A stretch of 64,000 nt of DNA from an uncultured Lachnospiraceae bacterium (GCA_900548905.1 URMK01000012.1:61528-125527); one strand, 5' to 3'; positions 8,284-18,014 are shown, numbered from the stretch's first letter. Translations and numbers: made by a program. Notes: a model not told the origin generated them from the sequence alone.

Positions 8284-9426
8284 TTACGTTAAGTTTCTTT
8301 CAGGTGTATGTTCAGGTGATAAAGTTAGTTCAAACTGATATACTGTCTGCATATCAGGACATCCCAACCTTAAAGAGAACCTGATAATATCTTCCCTGCA
8401 GTCGGATAATGGAGATAACTTATATTGTGTTAGCGGGCATTCACAACAGGGTATCCCTTGTGCAGAAAGGATTTGCGCCAGTTTTTGGATAATCTGCAGA
8501 ATATGTGTTTTTGAAACGCTGGGGAAATGCTCTGAAACACAATCTGCTACTTCTGAGCTGTCTATTTGATGATCTTTAACTGGAACATCAATTACTGATG
8601 TTGCATCATTGGCAATGTGGACAGGAACTTGAAAAATCATTGATACCTCCTCTTTATTAATCATGATATCGCTGATATTAAACATAGTGGACAGGTAACT
8701 GCATAGGTAGATTACACTGCCGTGCCGGCCGGTGAAGCTGACCAAAGAGATATAATCTTTTTCCTGGAGCTTGTTTAGAATACGGCTTACGGTAGCCTTG
8801 GATATCCCCCAGCGCAGAGATAGATCGCTGTAACTGGTTAATGGATTACCAGTATAATTGCGAAAATATACCACTGGGCCAAGCTCTGATCCTCGAACCT
8901 GCTCATCGTTATAAATGGCGTGTATCCACAAATCCAGAATAATATCCATTTCAGAACATCGACACATGCTTATCAATTCATGTACGTCAGCTATTGGGAA
9001 AAAGAAAAAGCCCCCATCCTTCAGACAGGGGTAATTATAGTTGAGGGCAGTATTATGTTTTTTCCAGTCACTAATCTCAAATTTAATTAAATTGCCGTGT
9101 CCCAGCTTAGTGTAGGTAATATAATTTTGCTTCTGCAGATATTCCATAATAGCAAGAGCCTGATGCTGGTAGCGTGTACGAAACCATTTTGAAAGCTCCG
9201 AGGTTCTGCAAATCCATTCCCCCGGAGAAACAAGGTAAGTGATGCCCTCCATTTTAAGATAAGAAGAACGGAAATTTGCATAGGAACAAAGTACCATATA
9301 ATAAAAAAGATAAGAACCTCCGGCTGTGCGGAGATTCTTATCAGACATTAAGGTGCGGATAAATTCACGATAAATTCTGCATCGCGGGAAATCCACAATT
9401 TGTTTGACTTCCAATAAATATTCCAT
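8284..9426 (-). CDS. Winged-helix DNA-binding protein at the element end
   Basis: The start is set at the ATG at 9426, which has AAGAGGT five bases upstream. A GTG 48 bases further up is open but has no such site. The 380-residue product contains a MarR/replication-initiator-like winged helix (about residues 190-250: SDLSLRWGISKATVSRIL, then LQEKDYISLVSF). The N-terminal part has a second helix-turn-helix-like stretch (ELSKWFRTRYQHQALAIMEYL). Proteins of this type sit beside att sites in many Lachnospiraceae elements and may control excision, replication or transfer. Its exact role is unknown. Confidence 0.65.
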   Translation of the reverse strand: MEYLLEVKQIVDFPRCRIYREFIRTLMSDKNLRTAGGSYLFYYMVLCSYANFRSSYLKMEGITYLVSPGEWICRTSELSKWFRTRYQHQALAIMEYLQKQNYITYTKLGHGNLIKFEISDWKKHNTALNYNYPCLKDGGFFFFPIADVHELISMCRCSEMDIILDLWIHAIYNDEQVRGSELGPVVYFRNYTGNPLTSYSDLSLRWGISKATVSRILNKLQEKDYISLVSFTGRHGSVIYLCSYLSTMFNISDIMINKEEVSMIFQVPVHIANDATSVIDVPVKDHQIDSSEVADCVSEHFPSVSKTHILQIIQKLAQILSAQGIPCCECPLTQYKLSPLSDCREDIIRFSLRLGCPDMQTVYQFELTLSPEHTPERNLT

Positions 9427-9530
9427 ATTATACCTCTTGTTTATAATCAGGTGTGATAAATTTAGTACAAACACAAAATCTCTAAAAATAAGGTGGAAAT
9501 AGAGTGGACAATCAGTCGAAAAATGCCGGA

Positions 9531-9556
9531 AATACTCGTAAATACTGGGAAATATT
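9531..9556. repeat. Three AATAYT repeats at 10-bp spacing next to the attachment site
   Basis: AATACT at 9531, AATACT at 9541 and AATATT at 9551 lie on the same helix face, about 10 bp inside the element from the tRNA fragment. This matches the position of arm-type sites for integrase or excisionase. Function is inferred from position only. Confidence 0.4.
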
Positions 9557-9566
9557 CATCATATCA

Positions 9567-9613
9567 ATGGTCTGCAACACCAGTATCCACCGGTTCAAAT
9601 CCGGTCTGCGCCT
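9567..9613 (+). pseudogene. 3' half of tRNA-Cys(GCA): attachment site of the element
   Basis: The anticodon loop CTGCAAC (anticodon GCA) is flanked by TGGT and ACCA. It is followed by a perfect T-arm (ACCGG, TTCAAAT, CCGGT at 9589-9605), the 3' acceptor strand CTGCGCC (9606-9612) and discriminator T. CCA is not encoded. No D-arm or 5' acceptor strand (expected GGCGCAG) is found upstream. This is therefore a tRNA fragment left by integration, the complete gene presumably being at the other end of the element. Confidence 0.8.
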
Positions 9614-9621
9614 CTACAGAA

Positions 9622-9650
9622 GCCTCGAAAATTTAATTTTCGAGGTTTTT
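9622..9650 (+). terminator. tRNA-Cys terminator, overlapping the end of the adjacent gene
   Basis: CCTCGAAAAT and ATTTTCGAGG form a stem followed by TTTTT on the plus strand, just after the tRNA fragment. The TAA stop of the minus-strand AraC-type gene (9635-9633) lies in the loop. Confidence 0.8.
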
Positions 9651-11975
9651 ATGATCATTATATCTAATAACTTCCTCTTTTTTCTTCCCATGCTGTTTTC
9701 GGTAAACGGCCGGTGTTATTCCTGTCTCTTTCTTAAATGCTGCAAAGAAGTAGTTTTGATTCACAAATCCCGTTCTATTAGAGATTTCATTTACCGTCAT
9801 ATCCGTTTCGGCCAAAAGTGATGCTGCATGGCTAATTCTCACATTCTTAATGTAATCCTTCAGATAGACACCTGTCAGGTTTTTAAAAATTTTCGAAAAG
9901 TAATTGGAGGAGTACCCTACGATTTCGGATATACTTTCAATACTCAGATTCGGATCCCCCAAATTTTTGCGGATTGATTCCTGGGCCTGTTTTACCGCTT
10001 CCCAATAAATATCGTTTTTATTGAGCGCGGAATGCTCCAAGGTTTTCAGGTATTGATCAAAAATCTGCACAAACCATTCCCGTGTTTCTTTGAGCGTATG
10101 TACGGAGTGGAAGAGCTCATCAATAGATGAAAAATCCATATTCAGGTATTGGCTGTCCACCGTAATGGAACGCATGACATTTGTCGTTTGATCTACCAGA
10201 TGGATTAGTATGCGGATCACATCCTGATATACATATATATTTAAGAAATCTACCAGTTTATCGTAACGTTCCAGGAATTTCTCTTTATCCCTTTGTTTGA
10301 TGCTTTCCAGCATTCCTTTAATGAGGTCATCCGGATAAGCGGTCATAACGGATAAAACGGTGTCGATCTCTTCCCTGGATATTATATTCCCATACCCCAG
10401 TATGAACCGTTCCTTAAGCAGCCTTACCGCATTTTTATATCCTTCATAGATCCTTGCAGCCGGATAACAGTTTCCTTCCAGCACCAGAGTTATGCTGACA
10501 TGTACTGCAAGTGATACAAATTCCTGCAGCTTTATCAGCCGTTCTTTCGGAAGCTGATATTCCATTCCTCCTGTTTTTGGGGTATACAAAATAATATACT
10601 GCATTTCGGTTTTGGGAATCAGTTCAAAGCTGCATAAATCAGCAAGGGTATTTTCCAATCCTGCCTGCAGTATTTCGGAAAAAGACAGTCCGCTTAACCG
10701 TTCCCTGATTGTCATATGATCTACATCAACCAGCAGAATATAGATCTCCGGACCAAACAGCTGAATATTATAAATCCGCCATGCTTTTTCCAAGTCTGTT
10801 ACCGGCCCGTTCTCCTGTATCAAAGTCTTTAAAAATGATTTTTTGAGAATTTCCATGTTGCTTGTATTTTCGAGCTTTAAATCCTGTAGTTTATCGGATA
10901 ATGCGGTAACAATGGAATTTACATAAGCGAATTCATCATTTCTGTTTTTCATTCCTTCCCCCGTACCCAGCTCCGAAGCGCCTGCAATTTGATCCAATTC
11001 CGTAATTGTATAATGGATAGGAGAATACAGCTTTTTTGAAAGAAAAGAGGTGAGCCCAAGAGAGAGTAAAATACTGATAAGACACAGCAGGATGAGCAGA
11101 TACGGAGAATGCAGTAGAATAATACTGCTTTTGTTTACCGTAAAACAGTACCAGTCTGTTGTATCCAGTCTCCGATAGGATATCAGATAATCCTCTCCGT
11201 CTAGTTGATCTGTGAAAGTACCGTCTGAGGTACCTGAAGAGGCTTTTTTTATCCAGGAAAAAGGAATGCTTGTAACCGGGGCTGTTCCGCTATGTGCCGC
11301 TACAATGGAACCAAACTCATTTACCAAATATGCATTTTCCTGCATATCCCCTAAAATACTTGTCCGGATCTTCTCCGTATCCAGATTAAAAACCACACTG
11401 TAGTAGGTCTGTGTATACTTATTTAAAATGTAATAAACCATACTTAGATAGTCCGGGGCATCGTTGTATTCAGACTGGTCCGGATTATGGTAAGCAAAGA
11501 TAGCCTTCTGCTTTGCCTGTGCCGGAAGGTTTTCGATGGAATTTTTCAAAAAAGTTTTTAAAAAGAGTTTCATATCAAAAGAAGTATCGCTGGACAGGTA
11601 GGTATCATTTACATGATTGTATAACACTATTGAGGAAATGTAGGAATTCAGGCTTCCTATATTCCGGATAGTCTTAAGGGCTTCCGCTTCAGGACGGATA
11701 TCTTTGCTCCGGGTTGTCAGATATTCTGTAATGGTAGAATTGTTACTCAGGAGAAAAGCATATAAAACATCTATTTGGCGCGTCATCTCTTTATAGTTTA
11801 CTGCCGTATCCTCTAAATATTCACTGGCGGCCAATAGTTTTTTATTGTTGATTTCTGATGTATAAAAAGACAATGCCAGATAGGATAAGAGGCTGGATAA
11901 CAGAATCAGTATTGAAAATATGGCTGTAAAAAGAACCTGGTAATATTTCTTGCTGATCAATTTTTTCCTGCTCAT
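9633..11975 (-). CDS. Membrane sensor with AraC-type DNA-binding domain
   Basis: A 780-residue one-protein sensor-regulator. A first membrane helix (about residues 13-34) and a second (about 290-312) enclose an extracellular Cache-like sensing domain. The cytoplasmic part ends in an AraC/XylS domain (about 680-770): ESISEIVGYSSNYFSKIF, then VNEISNRTGFVNQNYFFAAFKKETG. Such proteins activate neighbouring sugar-uptake operons. The GH2-ABC operon starts divergently 240 bases away and is the probable target. The gene is the first chromosomal gene beyond the conjugative element, and its last codons form part of the tRNA terminator hairpin. Confidence 0.9.
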   Translation of the reverse strand: MSRKKLISKKYYQVLFTAIFSILILLSSLLSYLALSFYTSEINNKKLLAASEYLEDTAVNYKEMTRQIDVLYAFLLSNNSTITEYLTTRSKDIRPEAEALKTIRNIGSLNSYISSIVLYNHVNDTYLSSDTSFDMKLFLKTFLKNSIENLPAQAKQKAIFAYHNPDQSEYNDAPDYLSMVYYILNKYTQTYYSVVFNLDTEKIRTSILGDMQENAYLVNEFGSIVAAHSGTAPVTSIPFSWIKKASSGTSDGTFTDQLDGEDYLISYRRLDTTDWYCFTVNKSSIILLHSPYLLILLCLISILLSLGLTSFLSKKLYSPIHYTITELDQIAGASELGTGEGMKNRNDEFAYVNSIVTALSDKLQDLKLENTSNMEILKKSFLKTLIQENGPVTDLEKAWRIYNIQLFGPEIYILLVDVDHMTIRERLSGLSFSEILQAGLENTLADLCSFELIPKTEMQYIILYTPKTGGMEYQLPKERLIKLQEFVSLAVHVSITLVLEGNCYPAARIYEGYKNAVRLLKERFILGYGNIISREEIDTVLSVMTAYPDDLIKGMLESIKQRDKEKFLERYDKLVDFLNIYVYQDVIRILIHLVDQTTNVMRSITVDSQYLNMDFSSIDELFHSVHTLKETREWFVQIFDQYLKTLEHSALNKNDIYWEAVKQAQESIRKNLGDPNLSIESISEIVGYSSNYFSKIFKNLTGVYLKDYIKNVRISHAASLLAETDMTVNEISNRTGFVNQNYFFAAFKKETGITPAVYRKQHGKKKEEVIRYNDHKNLEN

Positions 11976-12002
11976 TTTTTGTGTCTCCTCCCTTTCAATT
12001 GT

Positions 12003-12042
12003 GTATATTATACATGTTATGTGCTTATATCACTATAGTGAT
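12003..12042. promoter_or_regulatory. Palindromes between the AraC-type sensor and GH2 operon
   Basis: ATCACTATAGTGAT (12029-12042) is a perfect 14-bp palindrome and GTATATTATAC (12003-12013) is a shorter one. Both lie in the intergenic space shared by the divergent genes, so they may be operator sites. No clear promoter could be fixed in this AT-rich stretch. Confidence 0.4.
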
Positions 12043-12215
12043 TGTATATACTTCTTCTTTTTGAGAGTGTTTTGCTGATTTTTATAGTATATTATATGGT
12101 TTTTCTGAGTTGGAAACACATATTTGGAGTTTAAAAGCACGGTTACAGATGCTACGATTTAGCCATGTTTCAGGCGCCGTTGGAACGGTGCGGAAAGGAG
12201 GCAGAGAGGGCTGCT

Positions 12216-14768
12216 ATGGAAAAGCTTATGCTAACCGAATGGAAGATAGGAAAAGCCAAATGTGATTTTAAAGCTTCCAAACAAGAATTATCAGAAAAAG
12301 TAAATAGTACTGCGGACGTGTTTTTATCCGCCGGCCAGGTTGCCCAGGTTCATGAGATCCTGATTCAAAACGGACTTGCGTCCGCCGGGGTATTGGAAAA
12401 TGGGGATTCCTCCGAATTAGCCTGGGCGTCCGGGTATGATTGGTTTTACAAAACGGAATTTACCATTCCAAAGGAAGAGGAGCACTACTTCCTGTTCTGT
12501 AAAGGACTTGATACTGTATGTGATATTTTCCTGAATGGAGAGTACCTTGGGCTTTCTGAGAGCATGTATCTTCCTTTTGAGAAGGATATTACCGATCTTG
12601 TAACTTTAGAAGGAAAGAATTCCCTGGTACTTTATTTTCATAGTCATGAGAAAATGTTGGAGTATTTTACGGACACAATGCCTGAAAGATATAGGGGATG
12701 TGTTCCTGCAAGGGCCATGCTGTTAAAAGCGGAGGATTATGGTGCGGATCCCGGTAAATGCCGAGGGTACTGGAATATAGGTATATTTGATGAAGTATAT
12801 GTGGAGGGATTTTCTGTACTGAAACTTCATGAGATAGCTATTGATGTGAAGCTGAGTCAGCCTTTCCATGCATATGATAGAGCTGTAGTCAATTATTCTG
12901 TCCGGGGGACTGCCTATAGGAGAGGTGTGATTAGGGCGGATATTAAGGTTAGCCAAGCCGATGGAAGCGGCCCGTTGCTCCGGGCCGTCAGCCAACAGGT
13001 GGAAGCAGGGGAGTTCTGTATGGAAGGCAGTATCCCTGTGGAGAATCCCAGACTGTGGTGGCCAAGAAACTATGGAGAGCAGCCTCTTTACCGTTTTCAG
13101 GCAGAGCTTTCTATGGATGGGGCCGTCTGTACATCGGTATGCAGGCCTTTTGGTATTCGTGACATCAGACTGACCGGCAATATGACATTGTACTGCAACG
13201 GGGAACATATCCGCCTGTTTGGCGGGGATATTGCTCCTGTTTATGGTCCGTCCAATGTATTTCATGATCAGACGGCCTTTGACCTTATCGACAAGATCTG
13301 GCTGGCCGGAATGAATGCCGTCAGAATATGGGGGCCAAGCAAACCTTATCCGGACCGTTTTTATGACAGGTTCGACGAACTGGGGATTCTGGTATGGCAG
13401 GATTTCCCCACAGGAGGGTCTGAACTGCCCTGTGACGGACATTACCGGGAATTGCTCGCCGGCCAGGCTGAAGCCATGCTGCGCAGATTGAGGCACCATC
13501 CCTGTATTTATCTGTGGTGCGGAGGCAATGAGAATATTTATATGAATGAATATTATGAGCGCAGCAGTAATATCGGCTACGATATTCTTACGGATACCTT
13601 CCGCAGGCTCTGTAATGAACTGGATCCGGAGCGGATTTATCACGTTTCCTGCCCCTATGAAGGGAAATATACAAATGATCCTGATTTCGGCGATTCTCAT
13701 GGGAGCCGAGCTTTCCGGCGTTTTCTTCCGGGAGAACCCTATGGGGTTTTCTATTCGGAGAATATCCGGGTATATCCTCCGCAGTATAAGTCAATGAAGC
13801 GTTGGCTGGGAGCCGGGATGTGGGATGAGAATTATACAGATGTCAGGCCTGTGGGGTGCATAAAACCCATGCCGGCCTCGTGGGCAAGCCGTCTCGGAAA
13901 CTTTGGCGAAGAGAAGCTCGGGCCGATACATGAATATTATTCCGCCGATACCCCGGGCAGCCTGATTTATAAATTTACAGCGGCGGCCAGCCAGGATATT
14001 TACCAGATGTATGCAAGAACCCGAAGGGGGAAACCCCACTATAAGAGTGAGGAGAATACTATCTGTCAGGGTTTCATGCTCTGGAAGATAAACGATCCCT
14101 GGCCTAATTTTTATTGTGCACTGGTGGATTATTACGGGGAATGTTCTATGACCTATTATGCGGTTAAAAGGGCTGTCCGGCCTGTTTGGATTGACCTGGA
14201 GGTGGATGATCGAGTTTATCTGTGGGGAGTCAATGATACCCTTTCCAATTTCAGCGGGACCGTTACCCTTACTGCCTTCCGGATGGATGAAAACCGGATT
14301 GATAAACAGGCAGAAATTCCGGTTTCTCTTTTGAAGGATACATCCAGGGTACTCACCAATCTGGATTTCTTCGGGCCGCTTCACTGGCATACAGTACTTC
14401 ATGCCTGTTTAAAGGAGGAGAGCGGAAAGGCTCTATTTACTACTACAGCTTTCCTGAAGCATGAAAATATGCTTCCGTTTCCGGATGCCATTCTTACTCT
14501 TACTGTTGACGGTGATAGCATAACTGTCCGCACGGATCGTTTTGCAAGATGCGTGGAACTGTCCGCCGGAGAGGATGGAGAAGCCTTCGGCTGGGTTTTC
14601 GGGGATAACTTCTTTAATCTTCTGCCCTTTGAAACAAAGAGGGTTGGCATAGTAAGAAAGGGTGAAGGAAACTGCATCCGCGCTAAGGCACAATATAGCA
14701 GTACCTTCACTGTATGTGATTTACCGGTTGGGGGAAAGGGGGACGGAAATGGACAAAAAGAGAAATGA
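12216..14768 (+). CDS. Glycoside hydrolase family 2, beta-mannosidase-like
   Basis: An 850-residue cytoplasmic enzyme (no signal peptide) of the GH2 type. It has an N-terminal jelly-roll domain (about 40-200), an Ig-like domain and a TIM barrel (about 320-600). The acid/base is Glu439 in WCGGNEN and the likely nucleophile is Glu515 in FYSENIRV. The motif AGMNAVRIWG is typical of beta-mannosidase-like members. The ATG at 12216 is preferred because GAGAGG lies six bases upstream; an earlier ATG at 12165 has no ribosome binding site. It heads an operon with an ABC importer, so it probably cleaves the imported oligosaccharide. Mannoside specificity is inferred. Confidence 0.88.
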   Translation: MEKLMLTEWKIGKAKCDFKASKQELSEKVNSTADVFLSAGQVAQVHEILIQNGLASAGVLENGDSSELAWASGYDWFYKTEFTIPKEEEHYFLFCKGLDTVCDIFLNGEYLGLSESMYLPFEKDITDLVTLEGKNSLVLYFHSHEKMLEYFTDTMPERYRGCVPARAMLLKAEDYGADPGKCRGYWNIGIFDEVYVEGFSVLKLHEIAIDVKLSQPFHAYDRAVVNYSVRGTAYRRGVIRADIKVSQADGSGPLLRAVSQQVEAGEFCMEGSIPVENPRLWWPRNYGEQPLYRFQAELSMDGAVCTSVCRPFGIRDIRLTGNMTLYCNGEHIRLFGGDIAPVYGPSNVFHDQTAFDLIDKIWLAGMNAVRIWGPSKPYPDRFYDRFDELGILVWQDFPTGGSELPCDGHYRELLAGQAEAMLRRLRHHPCIYLWCGGNENIYMNEYYERSSNIGYDILTDTFRRLCNELDPERIYHVSCPYEGKYTNDPDFGDSHGSRAFRRFLPGEPYGVFYSENIRVYPPQYKSMKRWLGAGMWDENYTDVRPVGCIKPMPASWASRLGNFGEEKLGPIHEYYSADTPGSLIYKFTAAASQDIYQMYARTRRGKPHYKSEENTICQGFMLWKINDPWPNFYCALVDYYGECSMTYYAVKRAVRPVWIDLEVDDRVYLWGVNDTLSNFSGTVTLTAFRMDENRIDKQAEIPVSLLKDTSRVLTNLDFFGPLHWHTVLHACLKEESGKALFTTTAFLKHENMLPFPDAILTLTVDGDSITVRTDRFARCVELSAGEDGEAFGWVFGDNFFNLLPFETKRVGIVRKGEGNCIRAKAQYSSTFTVCDLPVGGKGDGNGQKEK

Positions 14769-15666
14769 GTTCAAGCTGTGCAAAACCAGAAAAGGACACG
14801 AAAATCTGGCAGGCTATCTGTTTCTTCTTCCCAGCCTCACAGGATTTTTAGGGTTTATATTCCTTCCCATGCTTTTTTCCCTCTTCTTAAGCTTTACAAA
14901 ATGGTCTTTTATTTCAGGGTTTGCCGGGATGGAATGGAAGGGACTTGCTAATTTCACAGCGTTGTTCCAGGATATAAAATTCATTGCGTCCCTGAAAAAC
15001 ACTTTCCTGTATACCCTTTATACCGTGCCGGTATCCCTGCTTTTGGGTTTCGCGGCGGCAATCATTATCCATGACTTTACTTATGGCAAGACATTCCTGA
15101 AAATCAGTATTTTTCTTCCTTACATTTCAAGTTTGGTGGCTATTTCCGTGGTCTGGAAGGTTATTCTGCATCCGGCATCCGGACCCGTTAATCAGTTCCT
15201 GTCTGCATTGGGGGTTACCAATCTGCCGGGATGGTTCGGGAGCAGTAAGTGGGCCTTGCTGGGTATTGCAATAGAAACGGTATGGATACAGATTGGCTAC
15301 AATGTCGTCCTCTATATGGCCGGGTTCACCGGTATCAGCGGAGAACTGTATGATGCTGCGGCTATTGACGGCTGCAACGCCTGGCAGAAAATCAGATATA
15401 TTACTATACCGGGGGTGGCGCCAACAACTTTTTTCCTGACAATAATGGCAATGATCAGTTCTTTCAAGGTATTTGATCAGGTCAGTGTCATCACTCAGGG
15501 AGGGCCGGGAGATTCCACCATGGTTCTGGCCTATTACATCTATCAAAAAGCATTTACCTATTATGATATGGGCTATGCCAGCGCTATGGCCTGGGTTTTA
15601 TTCTCCATCATACTGGTAATTACTTTGATCCAATGGAAGTTCGGAAATAAGAAGGATGCAGATTAA
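14749..15666 (+). CDS. Sugar ABC transporter permease (MalF type)
   Basis: A 305-residue inner-membrane permease with six hydrophobic segments and the EAA loop (GELYDAAAIDGCNAWQKIRY) that contacts the ATPase. The ATG at 14749 overlaps the end of the GH2 gene by 20 bases. The frame is open further upstream, but only this start has a purine-rich site (GGGGGAC). It pairs with the next permease and the downstream binding lipoprotein. No ATPase gene is present, so a shared MsmX-type ATPase elsewhere is expected. Confidence 0.93.
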   Translation: MDKKRNEFKLCKTRKGHENLAGYLFLLPSLTGFLGFIFLPMLFSLFLSFTKWSFISGFAGMEWKGLANFTALFQDIKFIASLKNTFLYTLYTVPVSLLLGFAAAIIIHDFTYGKTFLKISIFLPYISSLVAISVVWKVILHPASGPVNQFLSALGVTNLPGWFGSSKWALLGIAIETVWIQIGYNVVLYMAGFTGISGELYDAAAIDGCNAWQKIRYITIPGVAPTTFFLTIMAMISSFKVFDQVSVITQGGPGDSTMVLAYYIYQKAFTYYDMGYASAMAWVLFSIILVITLIQWKFGNKKDAD

Positions 15667-15684
15667 CGGCAGGAGGTTTTAGGG

Positions 15685-16518
15685 ATGAAAAATAAGAAAA
15701 CAATTATTATACGCATATGCTTTACCGTTATAATCGGCATTCTGGCGCTGACTATGATTCTGCCGCTGCTGTGGATGATTTCCACCTCCTTCAAAATTGA
15801 AGGGGAGGTGTTTGAGTTCCCAATCAGATTTATACCGCGGACACCGGATCTTATGAACTATTGGGAGGCGTGGAACGGCTCTTTTGATTTTCCCCTTTAT
15901 TATCTGAATACGATTAAAATATCCGTTCTGTCCACGCTGCTGCAGGTGGCGGTATCGGCCATGGCGGCGTATGCTTTTGCCAAGATTACATTTAAATTCA
16001 GCGGTATTATCTTTATGGTATATCTAAGCACCATGATGATTCCCTCTCAGGTTACCCTAATTCCCTGTTTTATGATTTTTAAGGAGGCAGGATTGATGGA
16101 TACGCATTTGGGGCTGGTTATCCTGACATCATTCAGTGTTTATGGTGTATTCCTGCTGAAGCAGTTTATGGGAGCCATATCCAATGAACTTTCAGAAGCG
16201 GCAATCATTGACGGAGCGGGACATATGCAGATTTTTACCCGTATCATACTGCCAATATCCAAGCCGTCCCTTGTGACACTGGCAATGCTCAAATTTATCT
16301 GGACGTGGAATGACTACATGAATCCCCTGATCTTTCTCAATACCACCAGCAAATTTACACTTCAGCTCGGTATGAGGAGTTTCAGTTCGGAATACGGAAA
16401 CCAATATGGGCCCACTATGGCAGCAGCCGTTTTATCGATTATGCCGCTGATGCTTCTGTTCCTTATTTGTCAGAAAAATGTTATAGAGGGAATTTCCATA
16501 GGCGCAGTAAAAGGATGA
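15685..16518 (+). CDS. Sugar ABC transporter permease (MalG type)
   Basis: A 277-residue permease, the partner of the preceding one. It has six membrane segments and the EAA motif NELSEAAIIDGAGHMQIFTR. It ends in the GISIGAVKG-like tail usual for MalG-type carbohydrate permeases. GCAGGAGG lies before the ATG, 18 bases after the previous stop. Confidence 0.94.
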   Translation: MKNKKTIIIRICFTVIIGILALTMILPLLWMISTSFKIEGEVFEFPIRFIPRTPDLMNYWEAWNGSFDFPLYYLNTIKISVLSTLLQVAVSAMAAYAFAKITFKFSGIIFMVYLSTMMIPSQVTLIPCFMIFKEAGLMDTHLGLVILTSFSVYGVFLLKQFMGAISNELSEAAIIDGAGHMQIFTRIILPISKPSLVTLAMLKFIWTWNDYMNPLIFLNTTSKFTLQLGMRSFSSEYGNQYGPTMAAAVLSIMPLMLLFLICQKNVIEGISIGAVKG

Positions 16519-16564
16519 GTGTGTTACTAAAATATAATAATATATATACAAGGAGGCTCATTTT

Positions 16565-17953
16565 ATGAGAAAATGGAACCAGTTCTTATCAATCACAATG
16601 GCAGCTTTGCTCACAGCAGGACTGTGCGCCTGCGGCGGCGGGGAGACTGTACAGGAGGCACCGGCAGAAGCGCCGGCAGCCGAAACAGGAGATGCCGGAA
16701 CACCGGCGGCAGGAAACGGGGAACAGGAGAGCATTACCCTGAGATTTTTTAACAATGAACCTACTCTGACAGAAAAGCTGAACAAAATCAATGCAGAGTA
16801 TACCAGAAGAAATCCTCACGTGCAGATTGAAATCGTGGATGTCCCCGGAGCGGACTACTACACCAAGGTAGATACGACAATCCTTTCCGGAGAGCAGCTT
16901 GATATCTGTTTCTTTAATGTAAAGTTTGATTATGCGTCCAGAGCGGCCCAGGGTGAATTCTATCCTATGGATGATTTCATAAAGGCAGAAGGGGTTTCCT
17001 CCGTAACGGATCTGTATACCATAGATTCTTCTGTGGAGGACGGAAAGGTGTACGGCCTTCCGGGAGATGTCAAGGAATATGTAATCTGGATAAACAAGGA
17101 TGATTTGGAAAAGGTGGGGCTTGAGATCCCTCCCCTGAACTGGACCTGGGAGGATTTCGAAGAATATGCCCAAAAGCTGACCTGGGGGGAAGGCCCGGAC
17201 AAACATTACGGTGCCATGTTCTATACCTATGATCATTACAATGTACTGACTGCCTATAACAGACTGGACGGCAATCCATATCTGAAGGAGGACGGCACTC
17301 TGAATCTGGATGATCCTTCTTTCCGTGAATCTCTGGAACTGCGTTACCGCATGGAGCAGGAAAAACAGTGTGCGATGCCTCTTTCTGAGGTGCTGGCCAC
17401 CAATCTGGATTTCAGGACCGCATTTTTTGGCGGAAAGTGCAGTATGATTCTGATGGCTACCAACATTATCCCGCAGACGGCAGATCTGGAGAATTATCCT
17501 CATACCTTTACAACTACTTATGCATCCTTCCCCATGCCCGCTGACGGACGTACCGGATATGCCTATGCGGACAACCGTTTCTACTGCATCGGTGCCACTA
17601 CCGTGAATGCCGAAGAATCCTACAAATATCTGCGCTATCTGACTACCGAAGGGATTCCCATGAAGGGCGTTACCTTTACTGCGGATAAGAATAACCAGAC
17701 CGGTATCGGGGATGTAGTGGATCTGATGACGGCTGAGAATCCGGAATTGTTTGATAAGGAACAGCTTTTGACCGTCCTGAACAATCCGGATCTGAAAAAT
17801 AATTTCTGGGAATATGTCCCCAGTTATACCGGGGAAATCGTAAACCTCTATAAGGCACAGGCAGAAAAAGCGGTTATGGGTGAGATTTCTTTTGATAAAG
17901 CGCTGGAGACGGCGTCCCAGCAGTGTCAGCAGGTGATTGACAATAATAAGTAA
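16565..17953 (+). CDS. Sugar-binding lipoprotein of the ABC importer
   Basis: A 462-residue extracellular solute-binding protein of family 1. The signal peptide ends in a lipobox (GLCAC, lipidated Cys23) and is followed by an Ala/Glu/Pro-rich linker (about 25-50). The mature domain has the usual two-lobe pattern, including the motif AYADNRFYCIGATTVNAEES. AAGGAGG precedes the ATG after a 46-base AT-rich gap. It delivers the sugar to the two upstream permeases. The ligand cannot be read from sequence; a beta-mannoside is suggested by the GH2 gene. Confidence 0.93.
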   Translation: MRKWNQFLSITMAALLTAGLCACGGGETVQEAPAEAPAAETGDAGTPAAGNGEQESITLRFFNNEPTLTEKLNKINAEYTRRNPHVQIEIVDVPGADYYTKVDTTILSGEQLDICFFNVKFDYASRAAQGEFYPMDDFIKAEGVSSVTDLYTIDSSVEDGKVYGLPGDVKEYVIWINKDDLEKVGLEIPPLNWTWEDFEEYAQKLTWGEGPDKHYGAMFYTYDHYNVLTAYNRLDGNPYLKEDGTLNLDDPSFRESLELRYRMEQEKQCAMPLSEVLATNLDFRTAFFGGKCSMILMATNIIPQTADLENYPHTFTTTYASFPMPADGRTGYAYADNRFYCIGATTVNAEESYKYLRYLTTEGIPMKGVTFTADKNNQTGIGDVVDLMTAENPELFDKEQLLTVLNNPDLKNNFWEYVPSYTGEIVNLYKAQAEKAVMGEISFDKALETASQQCQQVIDNNK

Positions 17954-18014
17954 CGGGCTGTTAAGCTGCGGCTTCAGCCTCAGGCGTGCAGGAAGCGCGC
18001 AGATGGGAGGAACG

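Larger units (their letters stand above)
1..9613. mobile_element. Right end of an integrative conjugative element inserted at tRNA-Cys
   Basis: A run of minus-strand genes includes a VirB4 ATPase, an NlpC/P60 wall hydrolase and VirB6-like and VirB2-like membrane proteins, which together form a Gram-positive type IV secretion module. The run ends at a 3' fragment of a tRNA-Cys gene whose 5' half is absent. This is the arrangement left when an element integrates into a tRNA 3' end. The left boundary, integrase, relaxase and coupling protein are outside the window. Membership and right boundary are inferred from gene content and the tRNA fragment. Confidence 0.8.
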
